Positions 15,489 to 25,236 of a stretch of 46,668 nucleotides of DNA are shown here, piece by piece. Made by a program: the position numbers and the translations under genes. Below the pieces are notes generated by a model. It saw only the letters and a program-made list of their open reading frames with translations, was not told the origin of the DNA and did no database searches. Within the stretch, counting starts at the first letter, position 1. Each line of letters begins with the position of its first letter. The DNA lies in assembly GCA_965652565.1 (NCBI GenBank), contig CBFGWL010000012.1:1-46668 (forward strand), given 5' to 3'. This DNA comes from RSA11 sp965652565 (GTDB taxonomy: Bacteria; Actinomycetota; Thermoleophilia; Solirubrobacterales; 70-9).

Positions 15489-16877
15489 CTACGCGGGGGT
15501 GTCGGCCTGCGCTTCGCGCTCGTGCCGCACCAGGAACCAGTTGATCGCCCAGAGGACGACGCCGACCGCGATCAGGATCGCCGCGCGTGCATAGACCTCG
15601 GCCTCGATCTGCGTGAGCAGGGCGATCGAGACGCCGACGCCGATCACTGGGACGACCGACGGCACCTGGAAGTGCTCGTGGTCGACCGGATCGCGCCGCA
15701 GGACCAGGACCGTGACGTTGACGATGGCGAACACGACGACGAGCAGCGCGACGGTCGTGTCGGCGAGCTTCTCGAGGTCGCTCGTGATGACCAGCGCCGC
15801 CGCGATCGCCGACGTAAACAGGATCGCCACCCACGGCGTGCGGCGCTCCGCGTGCACCGCGGTGAACGGCCGGGGCAGGACGCCCTCGTCGGCCATCCCG
15901 TACACGAGCCGGGAGGCCATGATCATGTTGATGAGCGCGCCGTTGGCGAGCGCGAGCAGCCCGATCGCGGAGAACAGCTTCTCCGGCACGTCGAGGGGCC
16001 CTTGCTTGACGACCTCGAGCAGCGGCCCGCTCGAGTCCGCCAGATCAGCCGTCGGCACGACGGCCGAGGCGCCGATCGAGACCAGCACGTAGATCAGGCC
16101 GGTGATGAAGAGGCCGGCGAACAGGACCTTGGGGTAGACCCGGGTCGGTGAGCGCGCCTCCTCGGCCACGTTGACGGAGTCCTCGAAGCCGATCAACGCG
16201 TAGAACGCGAGCGCTGCGCCGGCGAGGGTCGCCGCGAAGATGCTCGAGCCCTCCTTCCACTCGAAGGCGCGGCCCACGTCGGCGTCGCCGTCCCCGATTG
16301 CGAGCGCCGCGATCAGGATGATGAGCGCGAGGCCGCCGACCTCGACGATCGTGAACGTGGCGTTCAGCTTCACCGACTCGGAGATCCCGCGGAAGTTGAC
16401 GAGCGCGATCAGCACGAGCAGGCCGAGCGCGACGCCCACGGTGCCCAGATCGACGAACTCGGCGAAGTAGTCGCCGCCGAACGCTCGCGCGAGCGCGCTG
16501 GCCGAGGTGATCCCGGAGACGATCACCGCGAACGAGACGAGAAAGGAGAAGAACGGGCGCCCGTAGGCGCGGTGTACATACAGGCCCGCACCGCCCGCGC
16601 GTGGGTACTTCGAGACCAGCTCGGCGTACGACCCCGCGGTGAACGCCGCCATGAAGAGCGCGAGGGCGAACGCCGACCAGATCGCCCCCCCGGTCTCGGC
16701 CCCGACCTCCCCGACCAGCGCGTAGATCCCGCCGCCGAGGATGTCGCCGACGATGAAGAGCAGCAGCAGGCCCGGGGTGATCGCCCGGCGAAGCTTCGTG
16801 TCCCCCTCGTCTTCCTTCGGGATCCGCGCCCGAGCCGGAATCGGCACCGCTCCTCTACCCAGACCCCGGCGCGCCAT
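15489..16877 (-). CDS. APC-family amino acid permease
   Basis: A 462-residue secondary transporter with about 12 hydrophobic segments. The first helix has the family glycine motif GDILGGGIYALVG after an Arg/Lys-rich cytoplasmic N-terminus; later blocks include YPRAGGAGLYVHRAYG, YALIGFEDSVNVAEEARSP and LANGALINMIMASRLVYGMA. These fit the cationic-amino-acid/APC superfamily, importing an amino acid by ion symport or exchange; the substrate cannot be read from sequence. ATG 16877 lies 43 bases downstream of the transglutaminase stop on the same strand, so it may be the last gene of that operon. The 3' end faces the 48-nt repeats A and B. Confidence 0.9.
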   Translation of the reverse strand: MARRGLGRGAVPIPARARIPKEDEGDTKLRRAITPGLLLLFIVGDILGGGIYALVGEVGAETGGAIWSAFALALFMAAFTAGSYAELVSKYPRAGGAGLYVHRAYGRPFFSFLVSFAVIVSGITSASALARAFGGDYFAEFVDLGTVGVALGLLVLIALVNFRGISESVKLNATFTIVEVGGLALIILIAALAIGDGDADVGRAFEWKEGSSIFAATLAGAALAFYALIGFEDSVNVAEEARSPTRVYPKVLFAGLFITGLIYVLVSIGASAVVPTADLADSSGPLLEVVKQGPLDVPEKLFSAIGLLALANGALINMIMASRLVYGMADEGVLPRPFTAVHAERRTPWVAILFTSAIAAALVITSDLEKLADTTVALLVVVFAIVNVTVLVLRRDPVDHEHFQVPSVVPVIGVGVSIALLTQIEAEVYARAAILIAVGVVLWAINWFLVRHEREAQADTPA

Positions 16878-16920
16878 GAACTGCGATTACCCCTCGGCCC
16901 CGTCGGTATCCACCGCGGGC

Positions 16921-19185
16921 TCAGCCGAGCAGCGAGGGCCCTCCCGGTGGCAACGCTCGCAGCGTCCGCCACCAGCCAAGCGGTCCGGCTCCCGCGCGGC
17001 GCCGCAGCTCGCGCCGCAGGGCGCCGCGCTCGTCGGGACCGGGCCGGCGTGGATGCGCCGCGCGATACCGATGCTCGCGCAGCGCGGCTACGTAGCGGGC
17101 CGCGGCGGGACCCGCGTACTCGCGCAGGCGCTGCTCGATCTGCAGCAACGTCCCGCCCGGCGGCACGTCCCAGCCCAGCCGCTCGAGCGCCCTGGAGAGC
17201 TCGCGCACCTGGGCGTCCGCGCCGTCGGGGGACAGCAGCCGGCGGCGGCGCAGGAACGCGAGCCCACCGTACGCCGAGAGCGCGGCCGCGACCAGGAGGA
17301 AGCCCACCGGGGATGAACCGTCCGAGCCTCCGGTCGTCTCGGCCCCCGGGGCGCCGGGCAGCTCGCCCGAGCGCTCGGCATCCTCGATCGAGGCCGGTGC
17401 GGGATCGACGGGGTCGGCCGGCTCGGGCGCGGCCGACCGGCTCGCGAAGACGTTCTCGTCCACTGACGCCGGCGAGATGCTCGGCGTAGGATCGAACGTC
17501 ACCCAGCCGATCCCGTGGAACCAGACCTCCACCCACGAGTGCGCGTCCAGATCGCGAACCGTGAACCGCGTCTCATCGCTGTCGTCTCGGACCCCGGGGG
17601 CAAACCCGGCGGCCACCCGCGCCGGGATCCCGACCATGCGCAACATGAGCGCCATCGCGCCTGAGAACTGCTGGCAGTAACCGGCGCGGTCCTCGAACAG
17701 AAACGCGGGGATCGGGTGTTCGTGGTCCGGCACGTCCTGGGAGTACGTGTAGTTCTCCTTCAGGTGCTGCTCGATCGCGTCCACCGCGTCGTAGGGGCTC
17801 GGCGCGTCGTCAGTGAGTCGCAGCGCGAGCTCATAGACCTCCTCCAGCGGTGTGCCGTCGAGCTGCTCGCGCATGCGCTGCGCGGCCCTACTTGAGGAGT
17901 CGCCGAGGCGCGCGCTGACCGCTTCGCGTTCCGTCGCCAAGCCCTCCTGAGGAAGCAGGAACGACACGTAACGCACCAGGTCGCGCGGGTAGCGCCCCGG
18001 GCTCGCGCGCAGCTGCGCCTCCGACGGGTCCGGGACATAGGCGAGGACGTTGTAGGAGTCTCCCCGGCGAACGGGCAGGGCAGTGAAGACCATCGAACCG
18101 TTGGGCAGTGGCGTCGTCGCCTCGACGCCGTCGACCTCGAGGGTGGTCCCGCTCGTGACGAGTGTCTCGGAGCTCAGTCCGCGCACGTTCACACGGAAGG
18201 GCTCGCGCCAGTTCGGGTTCTGCTCGATCAGCTCGGGCGAGGCGCCCGCGGTCTCCGGGCTCGGCAGGCGCGGGCTCGCCTCGACCGCGAGCGCCGCGTC
18301 GTCCTGCCAGTAGGTGCCGTCGAAGGCCTCGATCGTGGTCGTCTTCCAATAGAGCGGCCGGCGCGCGCGCATCTCGAGGACGGCCGTGCCGCGCTGCGGC
18401 CAGTCGAGCGGGCCGTAGCTGTGATCCCAGTCGAACTCCACGGCGCGCTGCTTGCCGAAAAGCGACCAGTTCTTGTAGTCGACGATCGGGCCCGCGGCCT
18501 CCACGCGGCCGGCGAGCGGCACCGCGACCAGTCCGGCGAGCATGACCGCGGCGGCGGCCGGCAGCGCGCGGCGCACCGGGAGGCCGGGCAACCACAGCCA
18601 AGCGGCGATCACGAGCAGCAGTGGGATCCCGCGCACCAGCTCGGCCGACGGGGCATCCCAGGTGACCGCGACCGTGTACAGGATGATGAGCACGGCAAGC
18701 CCGCCGGTCCGTAGCCGCGCGCGATTGCGCGCGGGCCAGAACGCGAGGCAAGCCGCGGGAACGAGCGCTGCCGGGATCGCGAGCAGCAAAGCCAGTCGCG
18801 TCCAGAGCTCGCCTCCCGCGTAGGGCAGATCGAGCTCACTGGCGCCCTCGAGACCGACCACCAAGCCGTCGCCGAACTCCGCCCAGTTCGCGGGAGCGAG
18901 GAACCGGCTCGGCAGGCCCAGGGCGATCATGCCGAGCGCGAGCGCGCCGACCGCAGCGAGGACGCGGAGCGCGGCCAGCGCGGGCCACGGCCAGCGCAAC
19001 CGCCCGCTCAGCGCGATGCCGGCGCCCAGGAGGGTCGCCAGGCCGATACAGACGGCGATCGTGTCGTTGGGCGGCTCGCCAACGAGCGCGCCCCAGTGGA
19101 AACCAGCGAAAGCCGCTGCGGCCGCGAAGATCGCCAGCTCGAGGACGAGCCGGCGGTTCGAGGGTGTCCCCGACTGCGACGTCAA
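16921..19185 (-). CDS. Membrane transglutaminase-like protein (TgpA type, DUF3488/DUF4129)
   Basis: 754 residues. The N-terminal third has about six membrane segments (DUF3488-like), followed by an extracytoplasmic part with a transglutaminase core: C504 in GYCQQFSGAMALMLRMVGIP, H549 in DAHSWVEVWFHGIGWVTFD and D565 complete the triad. A further membrane segment (PVGFLLVAAALSAYGGLAFL) and a cytoplasmic DUF4129-like tail follow. The start is TTG 19185, overlapping the stop of the DUF58 gene as TTGA; an upstream extension in the same frame is antisense to nothing useful but overlaps the DUF58 gene and was rejected. moxR, DUF58 and this gene form a recurring operon thought to act on cell-envelope proteins. 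Confidence 0.9.
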   Translation of the reverse strand: MTSQSGTPSNRRLVLELAIFAAAAAFAGFHWGALVGEPPNDTIAVCIGLATLLGAGIALSGRLRWPWPALAALRVLAAVGALALGMIALGLPSRFLAPANWAEFGDGLVVGLEGASELDLPYAGGELWTRLALLLAIPAALVPAACLAFWPARNRARLRTGGLAVLIILYTVAVTWDAPSAELVRGIPLLLVIAAWLWLPGLPVRRALPAAAAVMLAGLVAVPLAGRVEAAGPIVDYKNWSLFGKQRAVEFDWDHSYGPLDWPQRGTAVLEMRARRPLYWKTTTIEAFDGTYWQDDAALAVEASPRLPSPETAGASPELIEQNPNWREPFRVNVRGLSSETLVTSGTTLEVDGVEATTPLPNGSMVFTALPVRRGDSYNVLAYVPDPSEAQLRASPGRYPRDLVRYVSFLLPQEGLATEREAVSARLGDSSSRAAQRMREQLDGTPLEEVYELALRLTDDAPSPYDAVDAIEQHLKENYTYSQDVPDHEHPIPAFLFEDRAGYCQQFSGAMALMLRMVGIPARVAAGFAPGVRDDSDETRFTVRDLDAHSWVEVWFHGIGWVTFDPTPSISPASVDENVFASRSAAPEPADPVDPAPASIEDAERSGELPGAPGAETTGGSDGSSPVGFLLVAAALSAYGGLAFLRRRRLLSPDGADAQVRELSRALERLGWDVPPGGTLLQIEQRLREYAGPAAARYVAALREHRYRAAHPRRPGPDERGALRRELRRRAGAGPLGWWRTLRALPPGGPSLLG

Positions 19186-20288
19186 GCCGCAACCTCCGTC
19201 GCGACGCGGCCCGTACCGACGAGGCGTCCCGCGCACCCCGCGACCGTGAAGGCGGCGCGCTCCTCGGACTCGCGCGCCGGCGTGACCAGGAAGTGGGGAC
19301 CCGGCCCGAACGCGCGCGCCACCCGGGCGCCGCGCTCGGACGAGCCACCCGTCACCCAGACCACCGAGGCACGCGGCACGCGCGCCGGGAGCTCGGTGGG
19401 CGTGCCGGCGGCGACGAGCGCCAACGCCGTGTGCACGTTCGGCCAGACCCGCATCGAAGTGTCCACCTCGAACGCGACTCGGTGTCCCGGCAGGAGCACC
19501 GAGCAGCCACCGGTGCGGGCGAGATGGAAGCAAAGCGACGCCGCCGCCCGCACGGCTTGGTCGAGCGCATCCTCCGACTCCGGGGCGGCGGCGTCCAAGA
19601 CGAGCAACCTGCTCGACGCCGCGCCCGCGGCGAGCTTGCGCTCATGCAGCTCGCCGACGCGGGCGAGCGTGGGCCAATGGATCCGGCTGGCGGGCGCGCC
19701 GTCGCGGTAGGGCCGCAGCCCATCGACCTCGAACTCGACCGCGCGCGCTTCGAAGTGCGCGCCCGCGCCGTCCTCGCCGCCGCGCGTGCTCCTGCCGAGG
19801 CCCCCGCCGGCGCCCGGTCGCGCGACGACCGGCTCGATGCGGGGCAAGACGATCAGATCGTGACCCGGCGGCGCCTCGACCCGCCGCTCGCAGAGGGAGA
19901 GCGGGTCGCGCAGTGTCCACGCCGAGCCGCTGAGCCTGTGGCGGCCACGCCGCGGGAACCGCAGACGCGCCTCGAGCGGCTGGGGGCGCAGCGCGCGCAC
20001 GTGAACCGGCTCGGCCAGCAATGGGTCTCGCAACTCGCCGCCGGGAGGCGGGACGAGGCCGCGGTGCGGCCGCAGGCGCAGCTCGTACTCCTCACCCTCG
20101 GTGATCCGGGTTGGGCCCGGGGCGCGCTCAAGCGACGCGCCGAGCGCGGCCGCGGACACCCACCCCCAGCTCACACCCGCGAGGGCGAGCAACGCCAGCC
20201 CCGGGACGTACAGGGACGGGGTCGAGAAGGCCGCGGCGGTGACCACGAGCGCGGCGCCGAGAACCCCCGTGCCCAGCGCTCTGCTCAT
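19182..20288 (-). CDS. DUF58-domain protein
   Basis: 368 residues with two N-terminal hydrophobic segments (about 5-45) and then a DUF58/von Willebrand-A-like region. The family signature is clear in GLRPYRDGAPASRIHWPTLA; later segments LLVLDAAAPESEDALDQAV and VSLV-type strands fit the VWA fold. ATG 20288 overlaps the last base of the moxR stop (TGATG), and its own stop overlaps the TTG of the transglutaminase gene. These overlaps imply coupled translation. The role is inferred from the operon: an adaptor or substrate for the MoxR ATPase at the membrane. Confidence 0.9.
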   Translation of the reverse strand: MSRALGTGVLGAALVVTAAAFSTPSLYVPGLALLALAGVSWGWVSAAALGASLERAPGPTRITEGEEYELRLRPHRGLVPPPGGELRDPLLAEPVHVRALRPQPLEARLRFPRRGRHRLSGSAWTLRDPLSLCERRVEAPPGHDLIVLPRIEPVVARPGAGGGLGRSTRGGEDGAGAHFEARAVEFEVDGLRPYRDGAPASRIHWPTLARVGELHERKLAAGAASSRLLVLDAAAPESEDALDQAVRAAASLCFHLARTGGCSVLLPGHRVAFEVDTSMRVWPNVHTALALVAAGTPTELPARVPRASVVWVTGGSSERGARVARAFGPGPHFLVTPARESEERAAFTVAGCAGRLVGTGRVATEVAA

Positions 20289-21250
20289 CAGAGGGCCGGG
20301 ACGCTCGCGAGCGCGTCGGCGACCACCGCGTCAGCGCCCCCGCCGCCCAGCGCGTCGGGCGCGATCACCAGCCGGTGGCACAGCACCGAGCGCGCGAGCG
20401 CCTGCACGTCGTCGGGAAGCACGTGGTCACGCCCGGCGAGCGCCGCGTGCGCCTTCGCCGCGCGGAAGAGCATCAGGCCCGCGCGCGGGCTCGCGCCCTG
20501 CTCGACGCGCGGATCCTCGCGGGTCGCCGCGCAGACCGCGACCACGTAGCGGCGCACCTCCTCGCTGGCGTGCAGCTCGGCGGCCCCATGTTGGGCCGCG
20601 CGCACCATCGCCACGTCCGTGATCGGCTCGAGATCGAGAACCCGGTCGCTCGCCGCGTGGTCGGCGAGCATGTCGGCCTCGTCGGCCGGATCCGGGTAGC
20701 CGAGCGACACGCGCACCATGAAGCGGTCGAGCTGCGCCTCCGGCAGCGGATAGGTGCCCTCGTACTCGGCGGGGTTCTGGGTGGCCAGGACGATGAACGG
20801 CCGCGCGAGCTCGTGCGTGTGGCCGTCGATCGTGACCCGGTGCTCCTGCATGCACTCGAGCAACCCGGACTGGGTCTTGGGCGACGTGCGGTTGATCTCG
20901 TCGACGAGGACGACGTTTGCGAACACCGGGCCCGGGTGGAACTCGAAGCGCCCGTCGCGCTGGTTGAAGACGTTGGTGCCGATCACATCGGACGGCAGCA
21001 GATCCGCCGTGCACTGCACGCGGGCGTACTCCGCCTCGAGTGAGCGCGCGAGGGCACGGGCGAGCGCTGTCTTGCCGACGCCCGGCCGGTCCTCGATCAG
21101 GACGTGTCCCTCGGCGATGAGCGCGACCATCAAGTCGCGCAGCACCTCGTCGGAGACCTTCACGGCGCGCTTGATGTTGGCGCGCACGGCGGCGCCGATC
21201 TCGGCCACCCCGGCGGGGTCGAGATGAGGCAGCGTGGCCACGGACACCAT
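20288..21250 (-). CDS. MoxR-family AAA+ ATPase
   Basis: 320 residues, the usual length. Walker A is EDRPGVGKTALARALA (K60, T61); Walker B and the following MoxR block read VVLVDEINRTSPKTQSGLLE then CMQEHRVTIDG; sensor 1 is FIVLATQNPAEYEGTYPLPE, and the C-terminal lid domain contains GASPRAGLMLFRAAKAHAAL. MoxR ATPases are chaperone-like and act with VWA-domain proteins, here the DUF58 gene immediately downstream. ATG 21250 is the first start; the promoter should lie in the 574-base gap upstream. Confidence 0.95.
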   Translation of the reverse strand: MVSVATLPHLDPAGVAEIGAAVRANIKRAVKVSDEVLRDLMVALIAEGHVLIEDRPGVGKTALARALARSLEAEYARVQCTADLLPSDVIGTNVFNQRDGRFEFHPGPVFANVVLVDEINRTSPKTQSGLLECMQEHRVTIDGHTHELARPFIVLATQNPAEYEGTYPLPEAQLDRFMVRVSLGYPDPADEADMLADHAASDRVLDLEPITDVAMVRAAQHGAAELHASEEVRRYVVAVCAATREDPRVEQGASPRAGLMLFRAAKAHAALAGRDHVLPDDVQALARSVLCHRLVIAPDALGGGGADAVVADALASVPAL

Positions 21251-21824
21251 GGTACGCCCGTGCGCTAATCGCTCGTAAATCTTGCTCTGAGATCAGGGGC
21301 AAGCGGGCTAGCCACACCGCGTTCCGGGGCTCGGTGCGGCGCCTGCTCCCTGGATGCGAAGCGCCCCGGTCGCTCGGCGGCCGGGCGGCAGGCTGGGCCC
21401 GGGGCCGACGGCGCTCGACGCGCCGTTGAGCGAGAGGCTACGAAGCTCGGCGGACGCGAACGGGCACAAAAAAGCGGCCCGGTGGCGCCTGTGCTCTGCC
21501 TGCCCCGCGCGTAGCCTGCGCGCGTTTGGAAGCTTTGCCAGTCGCCTTCGAGAGCCTCGTCGCCTGGCTTCGGCGTCTCATCTCTCTCCCGGACCGCTGT
21601 GTCAGGCAACCTAGGACGACCCGCGCGGAAAAGCAAGGGGACGGATCCCACCGATCCCGCAAAATGGGCGTTTCTCCCGCTCCGCGACGGGGCGTCGCGC
21701 GCACGCTCTCCGCGAGCTCCCGCAGGTTGCGCGCGGCCCGTCCGACCAGGCCGCGATCACGCCCGCCGCGATCGCACTGGACCGGCGCGGGGGCCCAGCG
21801 CACGTCCTATAGTCGCGCGCGGTT
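21251..21824. other. 574-base divergent gap with no recognisable gene
   Basis: This separates moxR (minus) from the acylase gene (plus). Open frames here have atypical, Arg/Ser-rich translations on both strands and no ribosome sites, so I call none. I see one 7-bp hairpin (ACGGCGC 21408-21414, GCGCCGT 21420-21426) and an A-run at 21468-21473. The sequence is less codon-like than its surroundings. I recognise no RNA family. Confidence 0.5.
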
Positions 21825-24305
21825 ATGGGGTTTGGGCTACGACGGGCGCTCGTGCCGGCGCTGGCGGCGCTGGCCGTGAGCTTTGCGGCGGGCACGGCGC
21901 CGGCGAATGCCGCGAGCGGGCCGACCGAGGTCGCCGCCAAGGCGGGCGGCAAGCGGCTGGTCGCCAAGATCACGCGGACGCGCTACGGCGTGCCACACAT
22001 CCGCGCCCGCGACTGGACCTCGGCCGCCTTCGGCTACGGCTACGCGTTCGCCGAGGACAACATCTGCACGATGGCCGACACGTACGTGACGGTCAATGCG
22101 CGGCGCTCGCGCTACTTCGGGCCCGAGGGGTCGTGGGTGTTCGCCGGCAACGGCACGCGCAACAACAACCTCGCGTCCGACTTCTACTTCCAGTCGATCA
22201 AGGAGCAGCGGATCGTCGAGAAGCTCCTGAAGCGCAAGCCGCCGCACGGCCCGAACAAGATCGTCCGCCAGGGCGTGCGCGGGTACGTCGCCGGCTACAA
22301 CGCGTACCTGCGCCGCACGGGCGTGGACAACATCCCGGACCGGCGCTGCCGCGGCAAGGACTGGGTGCGGCCGATCCGCGAGATCGACGCCTATCGCCGC
22401 TTCTTCCAGCTCGGCATCCTCGCCAGCTCGGGGGCGGCGATCGAGGGGATCGCGAACGCGGAGCCACTCCTCGACCTGGGCCTCGCCGAGCGCCGCCAGC
22501 AGCAGGCGCTCGAGCGCCTGCGCTCCGGCGAGGCGAGCGGCTTCTTCCCGATCGAGTCGGGCTCGAACGCCTACGGGATCGGCTCGGACGCGACCCGCGG
22601 CAAATGGAACGGGCTCGTGCTCGGCAACCCGCACTTCCCGTGGGACGGGGCCGAGCGCTTCTACCAGGTGCACTTCACGATCCCCGGCAAGGCCGACGTG
22701 GCGGGCGGCGCGCTCTACGGGGCGCCCCTGGTGCTCATCGGTCATACGCGCGGGCTCGCCTGGTCGCACACGGTCGCGAGCGCTTGGCGCTTCACGCCGT
22801 TCGAACTCACGATCAACCCGCTCAACCCCCACCAGTACCTGCGCGACGGGAAGTTCGTCGACATGCAGGCGATCGACGTGTCGATCCCCGTGCGGACCGC
22901 CGGCGGCAAGGTCGAGCGGCGCAGCCGGACGCTCTACCGCACGCACCACGGCCCCCTCTTCACGTCTCTGCTCGGCCTCAACCTCTTCCCGTGGACGCCG
23001 GTGAAGGCGTTCGCGCTGGGCGACGTCAACGAGCGGAACTTCCGTTACCTCAACCACTTCGTCCAGGTGAACAAGGCCCAGAGCGTGCCCGAGTTCGACC
23101 GGATCAACCGGCGCATCCAAGGCATCCCGTGGGTCAACTCGATCGCCGCGGACTCGAAGGGCCGCGCCTACTACTCGATGGACGGCGCGATCCCGAACGT
23201 GCCCGACTCGAAGGCGACCGGCTGCGCGGGCGCGCTGGGCCTCGTGCTCTCCCCGCTCACCGGCATCCCGATCCTCGACGGGTCGCGCTCGGCGTGCGAG
23301 TGGGACAAGGACGAGCGCGCGGTGGCGCCGGGGCTGATGCCACCGCAGCGGATCCCGCGGCTCATCCGGCGCGACTTCACCCACAACGGCAACGACAGCC
23401 ACTGGATCACGAATCCCGCCGAGCCGCTCGAGGGCTTCGACCGGATCGTGGGCGACGAGCGCACGGAGCGCTCGCTGCGGACGCGCATCGGCGTGATCAT
23501 GGCCCAGGAGCGCATCGCGGGGAAGGACGGGCTGCGGGGCAAGGGGTTCAACCTGCGCAACCTGGCGAAGGTGGCGCTCGGCAACCGCCAGTACCTGGGT
23601 GAGCTGTGGCGAGACGATCTGGTCGCGCTCTGCTCGACGAGCCCGGCGCTGGTTTCGGCGGGCGCCTGCGAGGCGCTCGCCAACTGGGACATGCGCAACA
23701 ACCTGAACTCGAAGGGCGCGATCCTCTTCCAGCGCTTCGCCGAACGGCTGCTCTCGACCTTCCCGTCGCTGCCGTCCGGCACCTCCTCGGGCTACGCCCT
23801 GCTGGGCAACTCCGTCTACACCAACCAGTTCTCGCCCGGCGATCCGGTGCACACGCCGAGTGGGATGAACAAGCTCAACCCGCTGATCTCGACCGAGCTC
23901 GCCGGCGCGGTGGCCGACCTTCAGGCCGCTGGGATCCCACTCGACGGTGCGCCGCGGCGCTGGCAGTATGACGAGCGCGGCGGGGAGCGGATCCCGATCC
24001 ACGGCGGCTCCGGCGACCTCGGCCTGTTCAACGCGATCCAGTCGGTGTGGGATCCGCAGTCGGGCTACTCCGACATCCCCCACGGCACCAGCTTCATCAC
24101 CTCCGTCGGCTTCAAGGACCGCGGCTGCCCCGTGAAGGCGCTGACGTTCGTCACGTACGGGCAGAGCGAGAACCCCCGCTCGCCCCACGCCGCCGACTAC
24201 ACGCGCGCCTTCTCGCGAAAGCGCTGGAACGAGGTGCCGTTCTGCCCGCGCGAGATCCGCCGCCAGGCGCTGACCACCAAGCGCGTGACCGGCCCGCGCC
24301 CCTAG
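21825..24305 (+). CDS. Secreted penicillin acylase-family Ntn hydrolase
   Basis: 826 residues with a signal peptide (about 1-30, ending APANAAS). The family comprises precursors cleaved into alpha and beta chains; the new N-terminal serine is the nucleophile. Here it is S247 in ESG-SNAYGIGSDATRGKW, followed by the block LGNPHFPWDGAERFYQVH. Later segments (RTHHGPLFTSLLG, NGNDSHWITNPAEPLEGF) fit the beta chain. The PvdQ-like acyl-homoserine-lactone acylase branch is a possibility because that branch also has GSNA; penicillin or other N-acyl amides are alternatives. ATG 21825 has no strong ribosome site. It is monocistronic by appearance; metF starts 22 bases later. Confidence 0.9.
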   Translation: MGFGLRRALVPALAALAVSFAAGTAPANAASGPTEVAAKAGGKRLVAKITRTRYGVPHIRARDWTSAAFGYGYAFAEDNICTMADTYVTVNARRSRYFGPEGSWVFAGNGTRNNNLASDFYFQSIKEQRIVEKLLKRKPPHGPNKIVRQGVRGYVAGYNAYLRRTGVDNIPDRRCRGKDWVRPIREIDAYRRFFQLGILASSGAAIEGIANAEPLLDLGLAERRQQQALERLRSGEASGFFPIESGSNAYGIGSDATRGKWNGLVLGNPHFPWDGAERFYQVHFTIPGKADVAGGALYGAPLVLIGHTRGLAWSHTVASAWRFTPFELTINPLNPHQYLRDGKFVDMQAIDVSIPVRTAGGKVERRSRTLYRTHHGPLFTSLLGLNLFPWTPVKAFALGDVNERNFRYLNHFVQVNKAQSVPEFDRINRRIQGIPWVNSIAADSKGRAYYSMDGAIPNVPDSKATGCAGALGLVLSPLTGIPILDGSRSACEWDKDERAVAPGLMPPQRIPRLIRRDFTHNGNDSHWITNPAEPLEGFDRIVGDERTERSLRTRIGVIMAQERIAGKDGLRGKGFNLRNLAKVALGNRQYLGELWRDDLVALCSTSPALVSAGACEALANWDMRNNLNSKGAILFQRFAERLLSTFPSLPSGTSSGYALLGNSVYTNQFSPGDPVHTPSGMNKLNPLISTELAGAVADLQAAGIPLDGAPRRWQYDERGGERIPIHGGSGDLGLFNAIQSVWDPQSGYSDIPHGTSFITSVGFKDRGCPVKALTFVTYGQSENPRSPHAADYTRAFSRKRWNEVPFCPREIRRQALTTKRVTGPRP

Positions 24306-24327
24306 CGCGCTCGCCTACCATCCATTC

Positions 24328-25236
24328 ATGCGGATCACCGAGGCACTGGCCCAGGACGGACCCGTCTTCTCGTTCGAGTTCTTCCCGCCGAAGACGCCGG
24401 AGGGAGTGGCACAGCTTTTCGAGACGATCGAGGCCCTGCGGCCCCTGGAGCCGGATTACGTCTCTGTGACCTACGGGGCCGGCGGCACCACGCGCGACGG
24501 CACCGTCGAGATCGCCGAGCGGATCAAGCGCGAGTACGGCATCGAGACGATGGCGCACCTGAGCTGCGTCGGCGAGACGCGCGAGGGCCTGGCCGGCATC
24601 CTCGACCGGTACGCGGCCGCGGGAATCGAGAACGTGCTCGCCCTGCGCGGCGACCCGCCCCGTGGCGAGACCAATTTCGTAAAGCCGGAGGGCGGGCTCT
24701 CCAGTGCGGCAGAGCTCACCGAGTTCATCACGGCCGACTGGGACTTCACCGTGGGCGGCGCCTGCTTCCCGGAGGTGCACCCCGAGGCGCCCAGCCTCGA
24801 GGACGACCTGCGCTACCTCAAGACGAAGGTCGACGCGGGCGCCGAGTTCCTCATCACCCAGCTCTTCTTCGACAACGCCGTCTATTGGGATTTCGTGGAG
24901 GCCGCGCGCGCGAGCGGGATCCACGTACCGATCATCCCGGGCGTGATCCCGATCGCGAGCTACGCGCAGGTGGTGCGCATCTGCAAGCTCTGCGACGCGT
25001 CGATCCCGCCCGAGCTCGACGAAGCGATGGCGAGTCTGGGCGGCGACGCCGACGCGGAGGCGCTGCTGGGTGTGGCCTACGCGGCGCGGCAGTGCGAGGA
25101 GCTGCTCGCGGGTGGGGCGCCGGGCATCCACTTCTACGCGCTCAACCGGGCCCCTGGGACGCGCGCGGTGTTGAGCGCTCTGCGGGCCTCGCGCCCGTGG
25201 GAGCGGGCGCAGCCGAGGATCGAGGAGCCCGCGTGA
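24328..25236 (+). CDS. metF: 5,10-methylenetetrahydrofolate reductase MetF
   Basis: Reduces methylenetetrahydrofolate to methyltetrahydrofolate for methionine synthesis, using FAD. At 302 residues it is the bacterial single-domain length. Signatures: VFSFEFFPPKTPEG at the N-terminus with the catalytic glutamate, YVSVTYGAGGTTRDGT, LALRGDPPRGE, FPEVHPEAPS, and FLITQLFFDNAVYWDF. The leader before it is only 22 bases, too short for a SAM riboswitch. Its stop overlaps the GTG of the alpha/beta hydrolase gene as GTGA, so the two are coupled, though no metabolic link is evident. Confidence 0.96.
   Translation: MRITEALAQDGPVFSFEFFPPKTPEGVAQLFETIEALRPLEPDYVSVTYGAGGTTRDGTVEIAERIKREYGIETMAHLSCVGETREGLAGILDRYAAAGIENVLALRGDPPRGETNFVKPEGGLSSAAELTEFITADWDFTVGGACFPEVHPEAPSLEDDLRYLKTKVDAGAEFLITQLFFDNAVYWDFVEAARASGIHVPIIPGVIPIASYAQVVRICKLCDASIPPELDEAMASLGGDADAEALLGVAYAARQCEELLAGGAPGIHFYALNRAPGTRAVLSALRASRPWERAQPRIEEPA

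Noticed and set aside
16921..19533. Longer version of the transglutaminase (870 residues)
   Set aside because: The extra N-terminus overlaps the DUF58 gene by about 350 bases and is low complexity; TTG 19185 with the TTGA overlap fits the operon and the membrane topology.
21837..24188. 783-codon open frame on the minus strand
   Set aside because: It is the mirror of the penicillin-acylase gene, caused by GC-rich codons. Its translation has no family blocks, while the plus strand has an intact signal peptide and Ntn motif.
24306..24327. SAM riboswitch before metF
   Set aside because: Only 22 bases separate the acylase stop from the metF start.
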